64,000 nucleotides of DNA, taken from Cricetomys ansorgei. Its lineage: Eukaryota; Chordata; Mammalia; Rodentia; Nesomyidae. The stretch covers positions 6,220,501-6,284,500 of the forward strand of contig JAMJFZ010001133.1 in NCBI GenBank assembly GCA_026225945.1, read 5' to 3'. Below are positions 13,241 through 24,700 of the stretch, in pieces (within the stretch, counting starts at the first letter, position 1; every line of letters begins with the position of its first letter). The notes under the pieces are model-generated. The model was not told the DNA's origin, made no database searches, and saw nothing but the letters and a program-made list of their open reading frames with translations. The translations under genes were made by a program, and so were the position numbers.

Positions 13241-13447
13241 ATAACCACAAAAAAAAAAGATTCTTATCTGGTTAATTTACCAACAAATGTGCACTTTTAT
13301 TAAGCTGGATGCATATATTTTCAGAAAATGCTTGGGGACATCAATGAGTCTTTTCTTTAGTTTTGTAGCTTTCATCGTTGATTAGTTGTGTTCCTCATAA
13401 AAAGTGTGGCTTTTACACTTGCCCTCCCAATCATTCTCCATTGTTCA

Positions 13448-13523
13448 TCATCTTCTTCTTCTCCTTCTTCTTCTTCTTCTTCTTTTTCTTCTTCTTCTTC
13501 TTCTTCTTCTTATTATTATTATT
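13448..13523. repeat. (TTC)n polypyrimidine microsatellite grading into (TTA)n
   Basis: Imperfect TTC triplets followed by four TTA/ATT triplets. The short poly-Ser, poly-Phe and poly-Lys frames here are artefacts of the repeat. Confidence 0.95.
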
Positions 13524-13619
13524 GTGTAAGTCTGATTCATTCATCTTTTGTTCATATTTTCTGTTTTCCAGTATAAAATACATTTGGCAATAGGATGATT
13601 TTAGTACTATCTTCTTCAT

Positions 13620-15204
13620 AAGATATTACTGAGTGAAAATAGCAGTTAGCACCCAATTTTATAAAATCCATCTCATCCAATGAGATATAGCTACTGTTAT
13701 TTTTTTTTATTTATACACACATATAATACATGTGTGTGTGTGTGTATAGTCAATTTTTTAAACCATTTCCCATCAGTATCCATATTCTACCATTGTTGAG
13801 CCTTTTTTTCTCTAAATAATCCAATTGACACTCATCATCTTTCCTTTACTTAAGCAAATCACCAAGCCTTCTACATTTCTGTATCTCCATTCAGCATTAT
13901 TTCATTAGCTTTTGGAGACTCTGACTTGAAAATGGTGCTGCCTTTGGATTCTTCAGCTAGTTGTAGCTATGCATGTTGGTAATTTCACAATGTTATTGAT
14001 TTTAACATAGTCTGAGAATAGTTCATTTTGATGCTAGCATTTTGCCTCATCTTGGAAAACATTTAGTCTTTCCTAACTCAATCTTAGTTTATCTCTGTTG
14101 TTTTTCAATGGACAAGATTTTTATATAGATGGATCATACAAATAACTAGGAAGATGGTGCCTTCCTTCACAACCAAATGCAAAGTGAATGAATTTAACAC
14201 TGATATTGGGGGAAATAGAGATCATTGCTTATTGTGGAATCTTTTACCAAAAGATAAGGAAGCCACTATTTTGAGTATGTGAATACATATGTATGTGAAT
14301 ACATAAAATGTGAATACATTTTAAAAAAAAGATCTGTTGTTCAACGGAGTTCCTGAATCCTACATTCATAATTGCTCTTAGGTAATCATCCATTAATGAA
14401 GTTCTTAGTTCTTTTCAAAAATATGTTTATTATTTTAATAGAAACTTGGCAAATGAATGAAACTTGTGTTATAAAATTTCAGAGTTCACCACCTACTGTA
14501 CAATATACTATTGTATTCTTCAGATGACTTTATTAAATTTTAATGGACAATAATGATGTTTCCTTTCCAGTTGCAATTTTTTTCTTCCCACCCAAATGGA
14601 ATGTTAAGAATCACTGTTTTCTATATAATGCAAAATCAAATTTTCAGGTATAAAATTCTTAATTACTGATATATTTTAATAAAAGACAAAACCCATTACA
14701 AATATACTTTACCATTTAGAAAATTCAGCACTGTAAAAAATAGTAGTATCTTTATTCATAAGTTGCATAGATTGTGATCATACCAGAAAGTAACCAAAAG
14801 AATTTAAAATGATCTGGCTCAACATTCTATGACTTTATCATGTACAAATTTAGTGTAGACAATTCATGAGTATCCATGCTGTTAAGGGTTAAAAATGCCT
14901 TTGCATAGAAAAAAATGTGGATGCATTTTTTTTTCTGAACTGCAATAGACAAATATAATATTAGGAATACAAAGCATAAACATGGAATTATATACAGTGT
15001 ATTTCAGGAGTTGGAAGTAAAGATGATGTCAGGTAATTACAAGGAATAAAAAGCAATGGAAATAGGAATTGTATATATTATACAGGTATCTAACAAGCTC
15101 TACAGAGGATTAGAAGCATTTTTGTTGTAGCAATAAATCTCTTTCTTACAAATATATATGGACCATCTTAGCTTATGTATGCCCTTTAAAATAGAAGCAT
15201 TGGA
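13620..15204. other. Gene-free AT-rich stretch
   Basis: No gene is seen. A small tandem duplication of GTGAATACAT occurs at about 14279-14320, and a short TG tract near 13732-13746. Confidence 0.5.
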
Positions 15205-15362
15205 GCCAGAAAAATGGCTTAGTAGGAAAAAACACTTCTATCAAGGATCATGGTAGAAGGAGAGATCATACTTCAATAAATGATCATTTTACTTTCTTTG
15301 ATACAAACAGATTTGGCACACATGAACTGTTTTCACATGTATTACTCAATAAATGTAATGTA
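15205..15362 (+). mobile_element. Diverged B3/B2-superfamily SINE
   Basis: Head reads GCCAGAAAAATGGCTTAGTAGG (start about 15205). The body has CATGGTAGAAGGAGAGATCAT and the tail TACTCAATAAATGTAATG. These match, in order, the head, body and A-rich tail of the B3-like family in plus orientation. It is heavily mutated. Confidence 0.5.
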
Positions 15363-18300
15363 TTTGTAACATAACTAATCTATGGTACTAACTTTCCAAA
15401 GAAAATTACTAAGCATACGTGCATCATTTTCCTGTTGCTGTCAACTTTTAGTAAACTATCTCTGAGCATACTTGTTACTAAGTCAGACAGCATTACTGGT
15501 AGGCATCCACATGGATGGCAGATTATCTGATTATTCTCAGATGGGTGATGAGACCACTACTATATCCTCAGTGTGTCCCCACAACTCCCTTTTGCTTCAT
15601 CTACTTATTCTTACAATTGTCTCTACCTTTTGTATTTGACTCACTTCACCAAATTCAGGAAAACACTTAATCCTTTGTTTTCAGATTCCTCACAGGTTAT
15701 TTCTGTAGAACAATTTCAGTCCTTTATTGCCATGACTGAACACCTTTCATAATGTTCCAGACAGAAGCACGCACTTCACTAAGAGCAATTTAAAGCTGTA
15801 GCTAGTTACTTTCGTTAGTAGTCGTATTTTCTGATGTTCTTACTTACAAACATACAGAAGACTACTCATTGAAGAATCTGTTGTTTTAATCTGCTTATTA
15901 ATATTCATATTATCTCTACCAATGTCATTATATATTCAAAAACAGAGGAGAGAATCCTGTCATACTCAGTTATTGCTATGTTCTCAAGGATCTCACAGAA
16001 CACCCATACTAGATATCATTCACTCACAAGACTGAAATAATCAAGCCCATGGCTGCATTTTACCAACGATGTCACAATCAAAGGCTGACTAGATACATAG
16101 ATGTCTTTTACATTTTATAGTCTGTGTTAATGAAGCAAGAGAGGCCAGGCTATATTGTGCCTATTTTTGGTAACTCTGTAGAAGTGACTCCTATAAGGAT
16201 GTTCAATACTTCTCCACTGCCTCTGATATACTTTCATCCTGTTTTGCTTTACTGTCTACTATGATTACATTGTAGCCTTGGGAGCTAAACCATTATACTT
16301 TCATTGTTTCATTATACTTTGAACCTGGAAAATTTTCAGTTTGAGGATGTAAGACCTCTGATCATAAAGCACACTTATCAATTACCTGATATTTAAGAAA
16401 TCCAGTGGCATTTCCTACCCCATCCTATCCGAAACAATCCAGTATTGATGAGAGTTCTCAGAGTTCTTCCCTCAGTTCCTTCTGGTCCACACATTTAGAA
16501 GGAATTGTATTCATCAAGTCTGTCTGTTGCCAGGGTGTGAAAATCTCATATGGCCACATCAATCATAATGCTCAGATTAAAACATTAGAGACTGCATAGG
16601 CTAACAATAATTACTCATCATTCACCCATACATTCCTGAGCAAAATGTCATTTGTGTCCTTTAATTTCATCACCACAATAGACTAATTGATAACCTCTAT
16701 GAGGATTACCCTGGCCAAGTTGTGCCCAGGAGAGTCAAACTTTATTTCATCACAGCCAGCTGGATAATCTTGTTGGATTGGCAAGTTCCTATGCCATACT
16801 GATAATGGCCATTTATTTAGTGCACAGCTCACCAAATCCTTCAAACCTCATCCATGTTGATTATAATAGCAGCCATATGGACACAGTAAGTTTCAAAAAA
16901 TCTTCTTATCTCTCCCATAATTTTCTCTCATAGATAAAATGTCAGAGTACCAGTAGGGGATGATTGGAAAAATGAGGCATTACAGTTCTTAAAGTAGACA
17001 ATAATTCTGTACTCATGATCTTGTCTCCTCTGGAAACATATGATATTTGGGGGAGATGTTGTGAAGAGAGGAAGGTTAACGGTCTTCATCTCTCCAAAAC
17101 ACTCTGGACTGTTGTTCACGAAGAAAAAGGGTCAGACATGCCTTTCCAGAAATGTAGAAATCTTAATTGAAATGGATGCTCAGTCTTACATTCTCTACTA
17201 AAATTCTGACCAGAATTTTAATGCTATTCTATTGACACTCGCTATGGAGTCTATAATGTAGTAGCAGATGATCTCTACTCCTGAACTTCCCATGCAAAAC
17301 AGCAGTGGATGCCTCAGATGTTTGCTAACCCACTAGCATTCGGTTTTCTGATATAGCAAATGAATGGAACCCAGATGCTAGCCAACATAAAACTGTAAGT
17401 TGGACTTCCTGATATCTGGCAATCCTTCAAATAACATTCACTTTGAGTCAACCGGGAGTGCTAAATGTACCAACTAGATAGAAAATACCTTGTATTTTAG
17501 GCCACTGGAATTACAAATATTTTAATGGTATAAGTCCTGATTCTATTCATAGGTATAAAATGAACTTGTGGGATTGTTTTACTTGATATTTACTCTGCGT
17601 TACTCCAACCTGTGCGTTAGGAGAACCTATGAGGCTTAAAGTATTTAAGGCAATACCAATCAGTATGTAGTTTCTAAGTAATTTTTAAGAGTTCTGCAAA
17701 ATGAAGCAACACTTGAATGATCTTCCCAGAAATGTAATTGACTTATTATTTAGAAGTGGGAAGAAAGTTATTCCTTGTTTCTACTAGACACTGATTGCTT
17801 AAAAGTGCAAATCACTGTGTGAGCCTAAGATCAGGTAAACATTTTCCTAGGCTTTACTAATACATCTGTTTTGAAAGTATACTAGAGACAATAAACAATG
17901 AGCACATTGTGTAGACTTATTTCCTCAATAAAGCATATACTCTAGGGAAAATTTTGATGACACTTGTTGGAAGCTTTGTTCTCAGGTTATAATTCTTAAG
18001 TTATTTATTATTTTTTTTCAACAAAGTTTGCAAGCAAGAGAATTGAGGGCTATTTTCCAAACTCTCTTGATTCTTGTAGTTGTATGGTAGGAAATCATTG
18101 TAAAAACCAGAAGTCTAGTCAGAAAAAAAACACAAATGTATTTAATACTTTTGATTAAAGATACCCAGTCCTAGGATCTGATTTATATTTTAGAGTAATC
18201 AAATAAGTACATAGGTGCTTGGATCCCTTCAGAAGGCCCATTGAATTTTATTTTCAGGGATTGGTACAATACAATGCTTGTAGATTGGCTACTGTAACTG

Positions 18301-18741
18301 CTCTGAGTGGTAAAGCCCCTGTGTCCCACACATTGTAATCACATGTCTTGTCCCATATATATGAAATTGTGCCTTACAAACTTAGCAATAATCTTTTAGA
18401 GTAAAATGTGAACATCTTCCTGTGTTTTATGTTGAAACAAATGTAAAATGCCTATCAAGTGTGGAGATGCCTCATGTTGTTGGACATTAATTCTCCAATC
18501 ACTGTTATAATTCTTTATACTCCACTAACATATTATGTACTGAATTCAGCTGCACTCCCTGTCCTTAGAGAGTAAAGTGTGATACCTAGTCTGTTTATTA
18601 CAGTGTTCCCTGATTTGCCATTCACAGTGAGTTTCATTAAACTCTTTCACATCTATCTTTAACCTATGAACAAAATTGCAAACAATCTGGATGATAATAA
18701 AATTTGAACAATTCTTACTCCAGTAAAATTTTCTTCAGAGC
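15363..18741. other. Gene-free stretch
   Basis: About 3.4 kb with no supported gene. Short frames at 16405-16599 (plus) and 16928-17119 (minus) show no family features. The segment at about 15550-17500 is slightly GC-richer than its surroundings and could be an ancient unrecognised element, but I cannot show this. Confidence 0.45.
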
Positions 18742-18845
18742 TGTTCTGGTGGCACATGCTTACAATTCCAGCATTTAAGAGGCTGAAGCAAGAGAGTAAG
18801 TATAATCTGGGCTACAAAGTAAGATTGTTAAAAGCAAATAACAAA
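18742..18845 (+). mobile_element. B1/B4-like SINE fragment
   Basis: GCTGTTCTGGTGGCACATGC, then AATTCCAGCATTTAAGAGGCTGAAGC, then CTGGGCTACAAAGTAAG and an A-rich tail: the diverged left portion of a 7SL/tRNA-type rodent SINE. The reading frame overlapping it is not a gene. Confidence 0.6.
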
Positions 18846-18959
18846 CAAATGAAAACTTTCTTCAGAGCTATGGTTTATGGTACTCCATATTTACACAGAA
18901 AAGTAAATATTTCAAGTCCTCATGGCCTTCTTGACTCTCTGTCTCTCTTTCTCTAGAAA

Positions 18960-19384
18960 ACCACTGCCTACAAATGCCCTTTCAAAACAATAATTGTTTT
19001 ATGTGGTTTTTTATTTTTATTTTTTAGTTTTTAGTTTTTCCCATTAGGTGGCATAGAGGAAAGTTTGTGAAACTTATTTTATTTCTTTTTTCTGACAGAT
19101 ACCTTTTGGTCTCTAGATGGACAGGCATCAATCCTAAAAGGATTAGTATCTTTGCAGTTCAATCAACCCCACTTGTATTTCTTTCTTCAGGGCTACAGCA
19201 GCAAACTCTCTTAAGTATTAGCATTGCCTACTACGGAATGGTTTTTTTCTGATATTTACAAAAAAACTTTAAAAAATAGATTATCCTAATAAACTTTCAA
19301 TAAAAGTCAGTCTTGTCTAACTATCTAGTTTAAAACTCATTTTAATAAACCAAAGACTAAAGAGATTTAGATTCCAGTCTTTGT
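18960..19384. other. Gene-free AT-rich stretch
   Basis: No feature recognised apart from T-rich runs near 19005-19040. Confidence 0.45.
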
Positions 19385-19640
19385 GTACAAGTATGGAGCC
19401 AATAGCATAGATCTATAACCCTAGCTTTTTAGGAATATCTCACAGAGAGTGACAGGTAGGTAGAGCTTTCTGGCAAGCCAGTTTAGCCATATGTGAGCTC
19501 CTCAATGAAATATTCTGCTTTGTAAAGTTAGGAATAGAGTGATAGAGGAAGACACCTAACATGATATCTGACTTTTACATATGTACACACATATGAATAT
19601 GCAGCACCAATACCTACACAGAAAAAAATAAGTTTCAAAA
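19385..19640 (+). mobile_element. B2-superfamily-like SINE, copy 1 of an adjacent pair
   Basis: Landmarks of an abundant rodent SINE appear in order: a diverged body with GGCAAGCCAGTTTAGCC, then GTGATAGAGGAAGACACC and CTGACTTTTACATATGTACACAC, then an A-rich tail. A second copy of the same family in the same orientation follows within about 150 bases. The exact subfamily name needs a repeat-library comparison. Confidence 0.5.
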
Positions 19641-19789
19641 ATAAATAATTTCAAAAACCTTAAAAAGTGCATTTCAACAGCTGTCCTAATAAAAGACTAT
19701 CTTGGTTCCATAGATAACGCACTGGAATAGTATTTACTGTGTCAGTATGAGTAATTGAGTTCAAATTTCCATACTCAGGTAAAAGTTTG

Positions 19790-20002
19790 TTATGTCCACT
19801 GGAGCTTCTCATACTAATACTGAGAGAAACAGACAGATCATGGCTGCTCACAGGCCAGCTAGACTCAAACAAAGGGCAAGTTACTGGTCCACTCTGAGAC
19901 AATGTCTCAAGATATAGGACCAAGAGTGATGAAACATCTAATGTCCTGCTTTACCTATGCATGTGTACACAGGGCACACGCATTCATCCAATCAGGTACC
20001 CT

Positions 20003-20041
<39 letters not shown>
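19790..20041 (+). mobile_element. B2-superfamily-like SINE, copy 2, with CA tail
   Basis: Same landmarks as the copy at 19385: ACAGACAGATCATGG, GGCCAGCTAGACTC, GAGACAATGTCTCAAGATA, AGTGATGAAACATCTAATGTCC, GCATGTGTACACAGGGCACACGC. It ends in the CA microsatellite. Confidence 0.5.
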
Positions 20042-20043
<2 letters not shown>

Positions 20044-20071
20044 ACCACCACCAACAACAACAACAACAACA
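20004..20071. repeat. (CA)n then (CCA/CAA)n compound microsatellite
   Basis: About 19 CA units followed by CAC and CAA triplets. It appears to have expanded from the CA-rich tail of the preceding SINE. Confidence 0.95.
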
Positions 20072-20289
20072 AAAACAATAACACACAATATCTATTTCTT
20101 TTAGAAACAAATGTCTCAAAATATCAAAGATAACATTTCAGTGAAAAATCACATGGAATCCTATGCGCCATACTTGTATGTGAATTATGTGAATTGACAC
20201 ATTGTGCTCAGTCTGCACATCAGAATTCAGCGATAAAAATAAAAAACAACATCAAATTTAAAAAAAAATATATATATTCTCTATCTCTT

Positions 20290-20684
20290 TAGTTTGTCTA
20301 GTCTGGCCTGCCCAGCATCACCACCTATGAACGGGAGCAACACTCCCACTTGCATCTTCATCCCAATATATCCACAAAAGAGAAACATATTTTTTCATAT
20401 TGTAACTAATTCATATTATAATTCTCCATTCTCTTTATTCTCCCAGACCAAATCCCTCTGGGTCTTCACTAGTACTAAATCAGAGCATCAGCTCCAGCCA
20501 CCAATTCCCTTGTCCATGCCTTTTGTGGATCCCACAGATCTTCCCACCCAGGTCTCCCTTCTGCCTTTCTTTACTGTGTTCCAGCACCCAAATTGTGAAG
20601 ACAACTCCTGCTCAACCACATGCCATGCCTGCCAGAATACCATCTAGGATACCCGCAGACCTTCTCTACTCTGATATGTAGGAT
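20290..20684. repeat. Possible unclassified rodent interspersed repeat
   Basis: GC-richer block with phrases that look repeat-derived (GATCTTCCCACCCAGGTCTCC; CACCCAAATTGTGAAGACAAC). It abuts a URR1 fragment and an L1. I cannot name the family. The 117-codon plus-strand frame at 20294-20647 is judged a by-product. Confidence 0.3.
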
Positions 20685-20757
20685 TTGCTGACCTTTGCAA
20701 AAGGGTTGTTTGATCCCAAGAGGGGTCACATTCCACAGGTTTATAATTGCCGTTCTC
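20685..20757. mobile_element. URR1-type hAT fragment
   Basis: GCAAAAGGGTTGTTTGATCC followed by AAGAGGGGTCACATTCCACAGG resembles one end of the URR1 element that is complete at 6188-6413. Only this end is present, next to the minus-strand L1. Confidence 0.45.
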
Positions 20758-22740
20758 GAGTTTGGTTTTATTTTGTTTTTTTTATGTGTGTGCTATTACG
20801 TTGCTTGTATGAGATCTCTCCAGGTTTTTATGCAGCTAAATAATGCTATGAACTTGTCTCTTAGAACCACTTTCATTGTGTCCCCTAAGATAGGGTGTGA
20901 TGTGTACTCATTTTCATTGAATTCCAGAAGGTCTTTAATTATTCTCTTTATTTCTGTCTTGTCACATTTTGTTCAGTAGAGAGCATGAGCTTTTAAGCTT
21001 TCTTTTGATGCTAATATCCAGGTTTAATCCATGGTGGTCTGATAGGATGCAAAGACTTAATTTTCTTGTTTCTGTGGAGACTTGCTTTGTGTCTGAGTAT
21101 TTGTCAGTTTTGGAGAAAGTTCTGTGAAGTGCAGACAAGAAATTATACTATTTTGTATTTGGGTAAATTGTTCTGTAAATATACATTATGTCCATTTGGT
21201 ATATTTATGTTTCATAAATATATAGTAGGTCCATTCCAGCATTAATTTGTTTAATTTTGTTTAGATGACCTGTCCATTGGTGAGAGTGGGATATTGAAGC
21301 CTCCCACTATCAGTGTGTGAGTGGTAATATATGATTTATGCTGTAGTAGTGTTTTTTTGTAAATTTGGGTATGCTTATGTTTGTGGCACAGATGTGAGGA
21401 ACTGAAATGTGATCTTGGTGGATTTTTTTCTTTGGTGAGTATGTCATGTTCTTCTCTGTCACTTTTGATTAGTTTTGGTTTGAAGTATATTTGGTTTGAT
21501 GCCAAAACAGCTATATCAGCTTGCTTCTTAGTTCCATTGCTTGGAATATCTTTTTCCAACCTTTTGCACTGAGGTAATGTTTGTCCTTGATGTTGAGGTG
21601 TGCTGATAGGCATCTCCATTTTTAGGTTAGAAAAGTTTTCATCTATGATTTTGTTGAAAATATTCTCTAGGCCTTTGAACTGAGTATCTCCTCCTTCCAC
21701 TATTCCTGTTATTCTAAGATTTGGTTTTATCATGGTGTCCCAGATTTCTTGGATGTTTTGTGTCAGGAAATTTTTAGATTTAATATTTTCTTTGATCTAT
21801 GTATCCATTTCTTCTATAGTATCTTCAGCTCCTGAGACTCTTTCTTCCATTTCCTGTATTCTGTGGTGAAGCTTCCCTCTGTAATTCCTATTCAAATTTC
21901 TAAAATTATCACAGAACTTTCTCATTTTTGGTTTTCTTATTGATTCTATTTCCATTTTCTGGGCATGAACAGTTTTATTCCTTTCCTTGAATTGTAAAAT
22001 GTGTTTCTGGGTATTGGGAGATCCTACTTAGAAATAGGGAGAAGCTAGGGGTCTAAAGGGGTTCATAGGAGAGAGTAGATCAGTTTCAACTGGGATCTGC
22101 TTATTTAGTTCCCTTGGGATTGAAGTTGACAGTAAAGAGAAAGTCTTCTATAGCTCTGGAACCCAGGGTGATTAGATATGTTTCACTGGCCTGCTCAGCT
22201 GGTGTTTTCTCAGGGAATGTCTGTTAATGTGAGTTTGGGGAGTGGATGTTGGAGGAGAATACTTTTGTGATCTGTCAGAGATTGGCTCAGAGAAGAAATG
22301 AGACTGCAGCAGGTGTTCTGCTAGAGAGCTGGGGATAAACTTGGGCTATGGGAACAGGAAGAGCAAAAGGAGAGGTGAAGATCTTTAGCCAGTCTACTTG
22401 TCAGGACTGACCTTTGGTTTGTGGAGTGGGGGTTGCTAGAGTTGGGAGATTGGATGAAGCAATGTTGGGGGAAGGTGAGAAGGGAAAAGTATGTGGAATC
22501 ATCTGGGGTTGTGTGTGGGCAACAAGGGAATGCTGACGCAGGAATTTTATTTCAAAGCTGGTATGAGACTAGGGATTAGGACTGGAGGAATAGTGGGAGA
22601 GGAGATCTGTAGTCAGTCTACCTGGTTTCCTGGCATAAATCTGTACCCCATTTTAAAAATTGTATTATTGATTATCTTGATGTCTGTTATTGCTCTAGTG
22701 GTAGGAGGACCTGGGAGAATGGAGCCTATAAGTGAGGTGG
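20758..22740 (-). mobile_element. L1 (LINE-1) 5' portion: 5'UTR, ORF1 and ORF2 endonuclease, internally deleted
   Basis: Read on the minus strand from 22740 downwards: a GA-rich 5'UTR (about 22740-22020), ORF1 with its coiled-coil region (about 22000-21734), the ORF1 RRM start (NLRITGIVEGGDTQFKG), then ORF2 endonuclease and linker sequence down to about 20758 (including IIKDLLEFNENEY). The ORF1 C-terminus, the inter-ORF region and the ORF2 N-terminus are missing: a deletion joins ORF1 to the endonuclease near 21598. The reverse transcriptase region is not present here. The frame carries stops and indels, so it is dead. The preserved 5' end is notable, as most L1 copies here are 5'-truncated. 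Confidence 0.75.
21251..21733 (-). pseudogene. L1 ORF1-ORF2 endonuclease deletion fusion frame
   Basis: A 160-residue open frame starts in the ORF1p RRM (about residues 1-43, KPNLRITGIVEGGDTQFKG) and continues into the ORF2p endonuclease domain (NGTKKQADIAVLASNQIYF and HTLIVGGFNIPLSPMDRS). The latter is a mutated form of the conserved endonuclease motif around the DLN residues; here the Asp is Gly, so catalysis would be lost. It is an accident of an internal deletion within the surrounding L1 and is not expected to function. Confidence 0.65.
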
Positions 22741-23155
22741 ATTAAAGTCTCATGCAATAGGCAACTTAATTCAGAGAATAAGACAATTTATACTGTGAGG
22801 GTTAAGAAGAGTTAAAGAGTAATGTGTGCAAACACAAGAATGAGCAGCATATGACTAACAAGCTGCATGTGGTAGTAAATCTGCATGTGACAAAGACCAT
22901 GTTTTTTCCATAAAAGCATACAAATGAATAACAATAGCTGATCTATTATCTGTAGTAGACTCACTCCTATCCACAATACCTGGGAGAAACATGAAAGCAT
23001 AATCCAAGAATAATTTTGTGGTTTTGAAGAAACTGAGGTCATAATACTGTTGTTCTGATTCCTTGAAATTTTTGCAGGAGCTCTCAGAAATCTGTTCACA
23101 TGACTCCATTCTTGGATAGATTCCAACAAATGTCAATTTAAAAAAAAATCTTTGC
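22741..23155. other. Segment between two L1 fragments, unclassified
   Basis: About 400 bases that belong to neither flanking L1 fragment by my reading. It resembles retroelement-derived sequence in style, but I cannot place it. Two overlapping minus-strand frames here (22812-23129 and 22855-23157) have no family features. Confidence 0.35.
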
Positions 23156-23890
23156 ATAGTTTAAATATTAGCCCTCTGTTGGATATATAGTTGGTAAAAG
23201 TCTTTTCTCATTTAGTAACCTGCCATTTGTTTGAATGATAATGTCTTTTGTCATATAGCATGTTTTCAGTTTCATGAGGTCCAATCTATTAAATGTTGAT
23301 CTCAATGTCTGTGCTATCATGGTTCTCTTCAGAAATCCTTTCCTGTGCCAATGAGTTCTGTACTATTCCCTGCATTCTCTTCTATCAGTTAAGTATGTCT
23401 GGCTTTATATTGAGGTCTTTGATCCATTCATAGCTGAGTTTTGTGTAGGGTCATGAATATGTGTTTATTAACATTCATCTACATGTAGCCATCCTATTTG
23501 ACAAGTTTGAAGATGATGTCTTTTTTTCCAGTGAGTGTTTCTGGCTTCTTTTTCTAAAATCAGGTGTCCTTAGGTGTGTTGACTTATGTTTGGGTCTTCA
23601 GTTCTATTTCATTTATTAATGTATCTGTTTTTGTGCCAATACCATGCTGCTTTTATCACTATCGCCCTGTAGTACAGTTTAAGATTAGGTTGGTAATACC
23701 ATTAGAAGCTCTTTTATTACTTATTTTTTATTCAGGGTGGATTGGGCTTTCCTGATGTTTTTACTTCGTGTGTGTTTATATGAAGCTTAAAATTTCACTT
23801 TCATGCTCTATGAAGAATTGTGTTTGGATTTTAATGGAAACTACTTTGAATCTGTTGATTGCTTTTGGTAGTTGAGGTATTTAAAATGTC
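23156..23890 (-). mobile_element. L1 ORF2 C-terminal fragment
   Basis: In plus orientation the sequence carries well-known antisense L1 ORF2 phrases: TTAGCCCTCTGTTGGATATA, TTTCATGAGGTCCAATC, CTACATGTAGCCATCC and GCCAATACCATGCTG. It corresponds to the same protein region as the plus-strand copy at about 57450-57990. Order and overlap show it is a separate insertion from the L1 at 20758-22740. It is truncated at both ends. Confidence 0.8.
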
Positions 23891-24573
23891 AAGATGTGCC
23901 CTAAATGCTGAACTTTTGAGGAAAGACCAACCTTAAATCTGGGTCACAACTTGACTAGAAGCTTATATAAAGGAAAGGGAAGAAGGAAGCTCTTGCTCTT
24001 TGTTTGCTTGCCCTCATTCTCGTTGAGAACAGTTGAGACATCCAGCTTTGTGGACAGAGCAGCTACTGGATTCTAGGACTTTCCATAAGAAGATACACAT
24101 TATTGGAATAGTTGGACCATAACCTGTAGGCAACTCTAAGAAATCATAAGTGAGTGTGTGTGTATTGGTTGTAGGGTCTCTCTCTCTCTCTCTCCTCCAA
24201 TCCATGGCCTCCTCTGTCTGCAGTGGACCTCACTACCCTTTCAGCTGAAGAAACCTGGATACCAGCAGCATGACCAAGCTATTTTGCTAACAGCAGGAAG
24301 GAAGCATGGGAGAGGGGCATGAGTCTGACTGTCATGGCCAAAAACCTCTATTGGGGATCTAAGAGTCAGATGGGTTTCAAGAACTCCAGGACTGCTAAGC
24401 AGTGATGGCTAAAGTCATTTAATGCAAGGACTCCTGAGTATTTATTGGGATACAGGGGGTTGGGTAATTCATAGGTTTAAGACAGGTATGCAATTCTGCC
24501 AATCGTAAGTTGCTCTCTCAGTGGGCTGGGACTTGGGCAGGGAACCCTGGTTTGTGGTGCAGGAGAAAGAGGG

Positions 24574-24658
<85 letters not shown>

Positions 24659-24700
24659 TGTTCATCAGTTCCATTTCTCTAGAGAACCCTAGTATATAAA
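23891..24700 (+). repeat. Unclassified rodent interspersed repeat, interrupted by simple repeats
   Basis: Segments such as AAGCTTATATAAAGGAAAGG, CAGCTACTGGATTCTAGGAC and ATAGTTGGACCATAACCTG at 23940-24140, and TTCTCTAGAGAACCCTAG at 24676-24693, look like parts of one abundant rodent repeat. About 500 bases containing CT, GT and GA tracts separate them. The family is not identified. Confidence 0.35.
24576..24654. repeat. (GT)n(GA)n compound microsatellite
   Basis: About 18 GT units switch directly into about 21 GA units. The long Cys/Val- and Glu/Arg-rich frames through it are artefacts. Confidence 0.97.

Noticed and set aside
13378..13619. Poly-Ser, poly-Phe and poly-Lys frames
   Set aside because: Artefacts of the TTC microsatellite.
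16790..16870. TDNGHLFSAQLTKSF-like translation resembling a retroviral integrase core motif
   Set aside because: The match is about 15 residues, lies in a frame with nearby stops, and no zinc-binding or second catalytic motif is found around it. Most likely chance.
20294..20647. 117-codon plus-strand frame rich in Pro and Ser
   Set aside because: It falls in a block that looks repeat-derived; no homology recognised.
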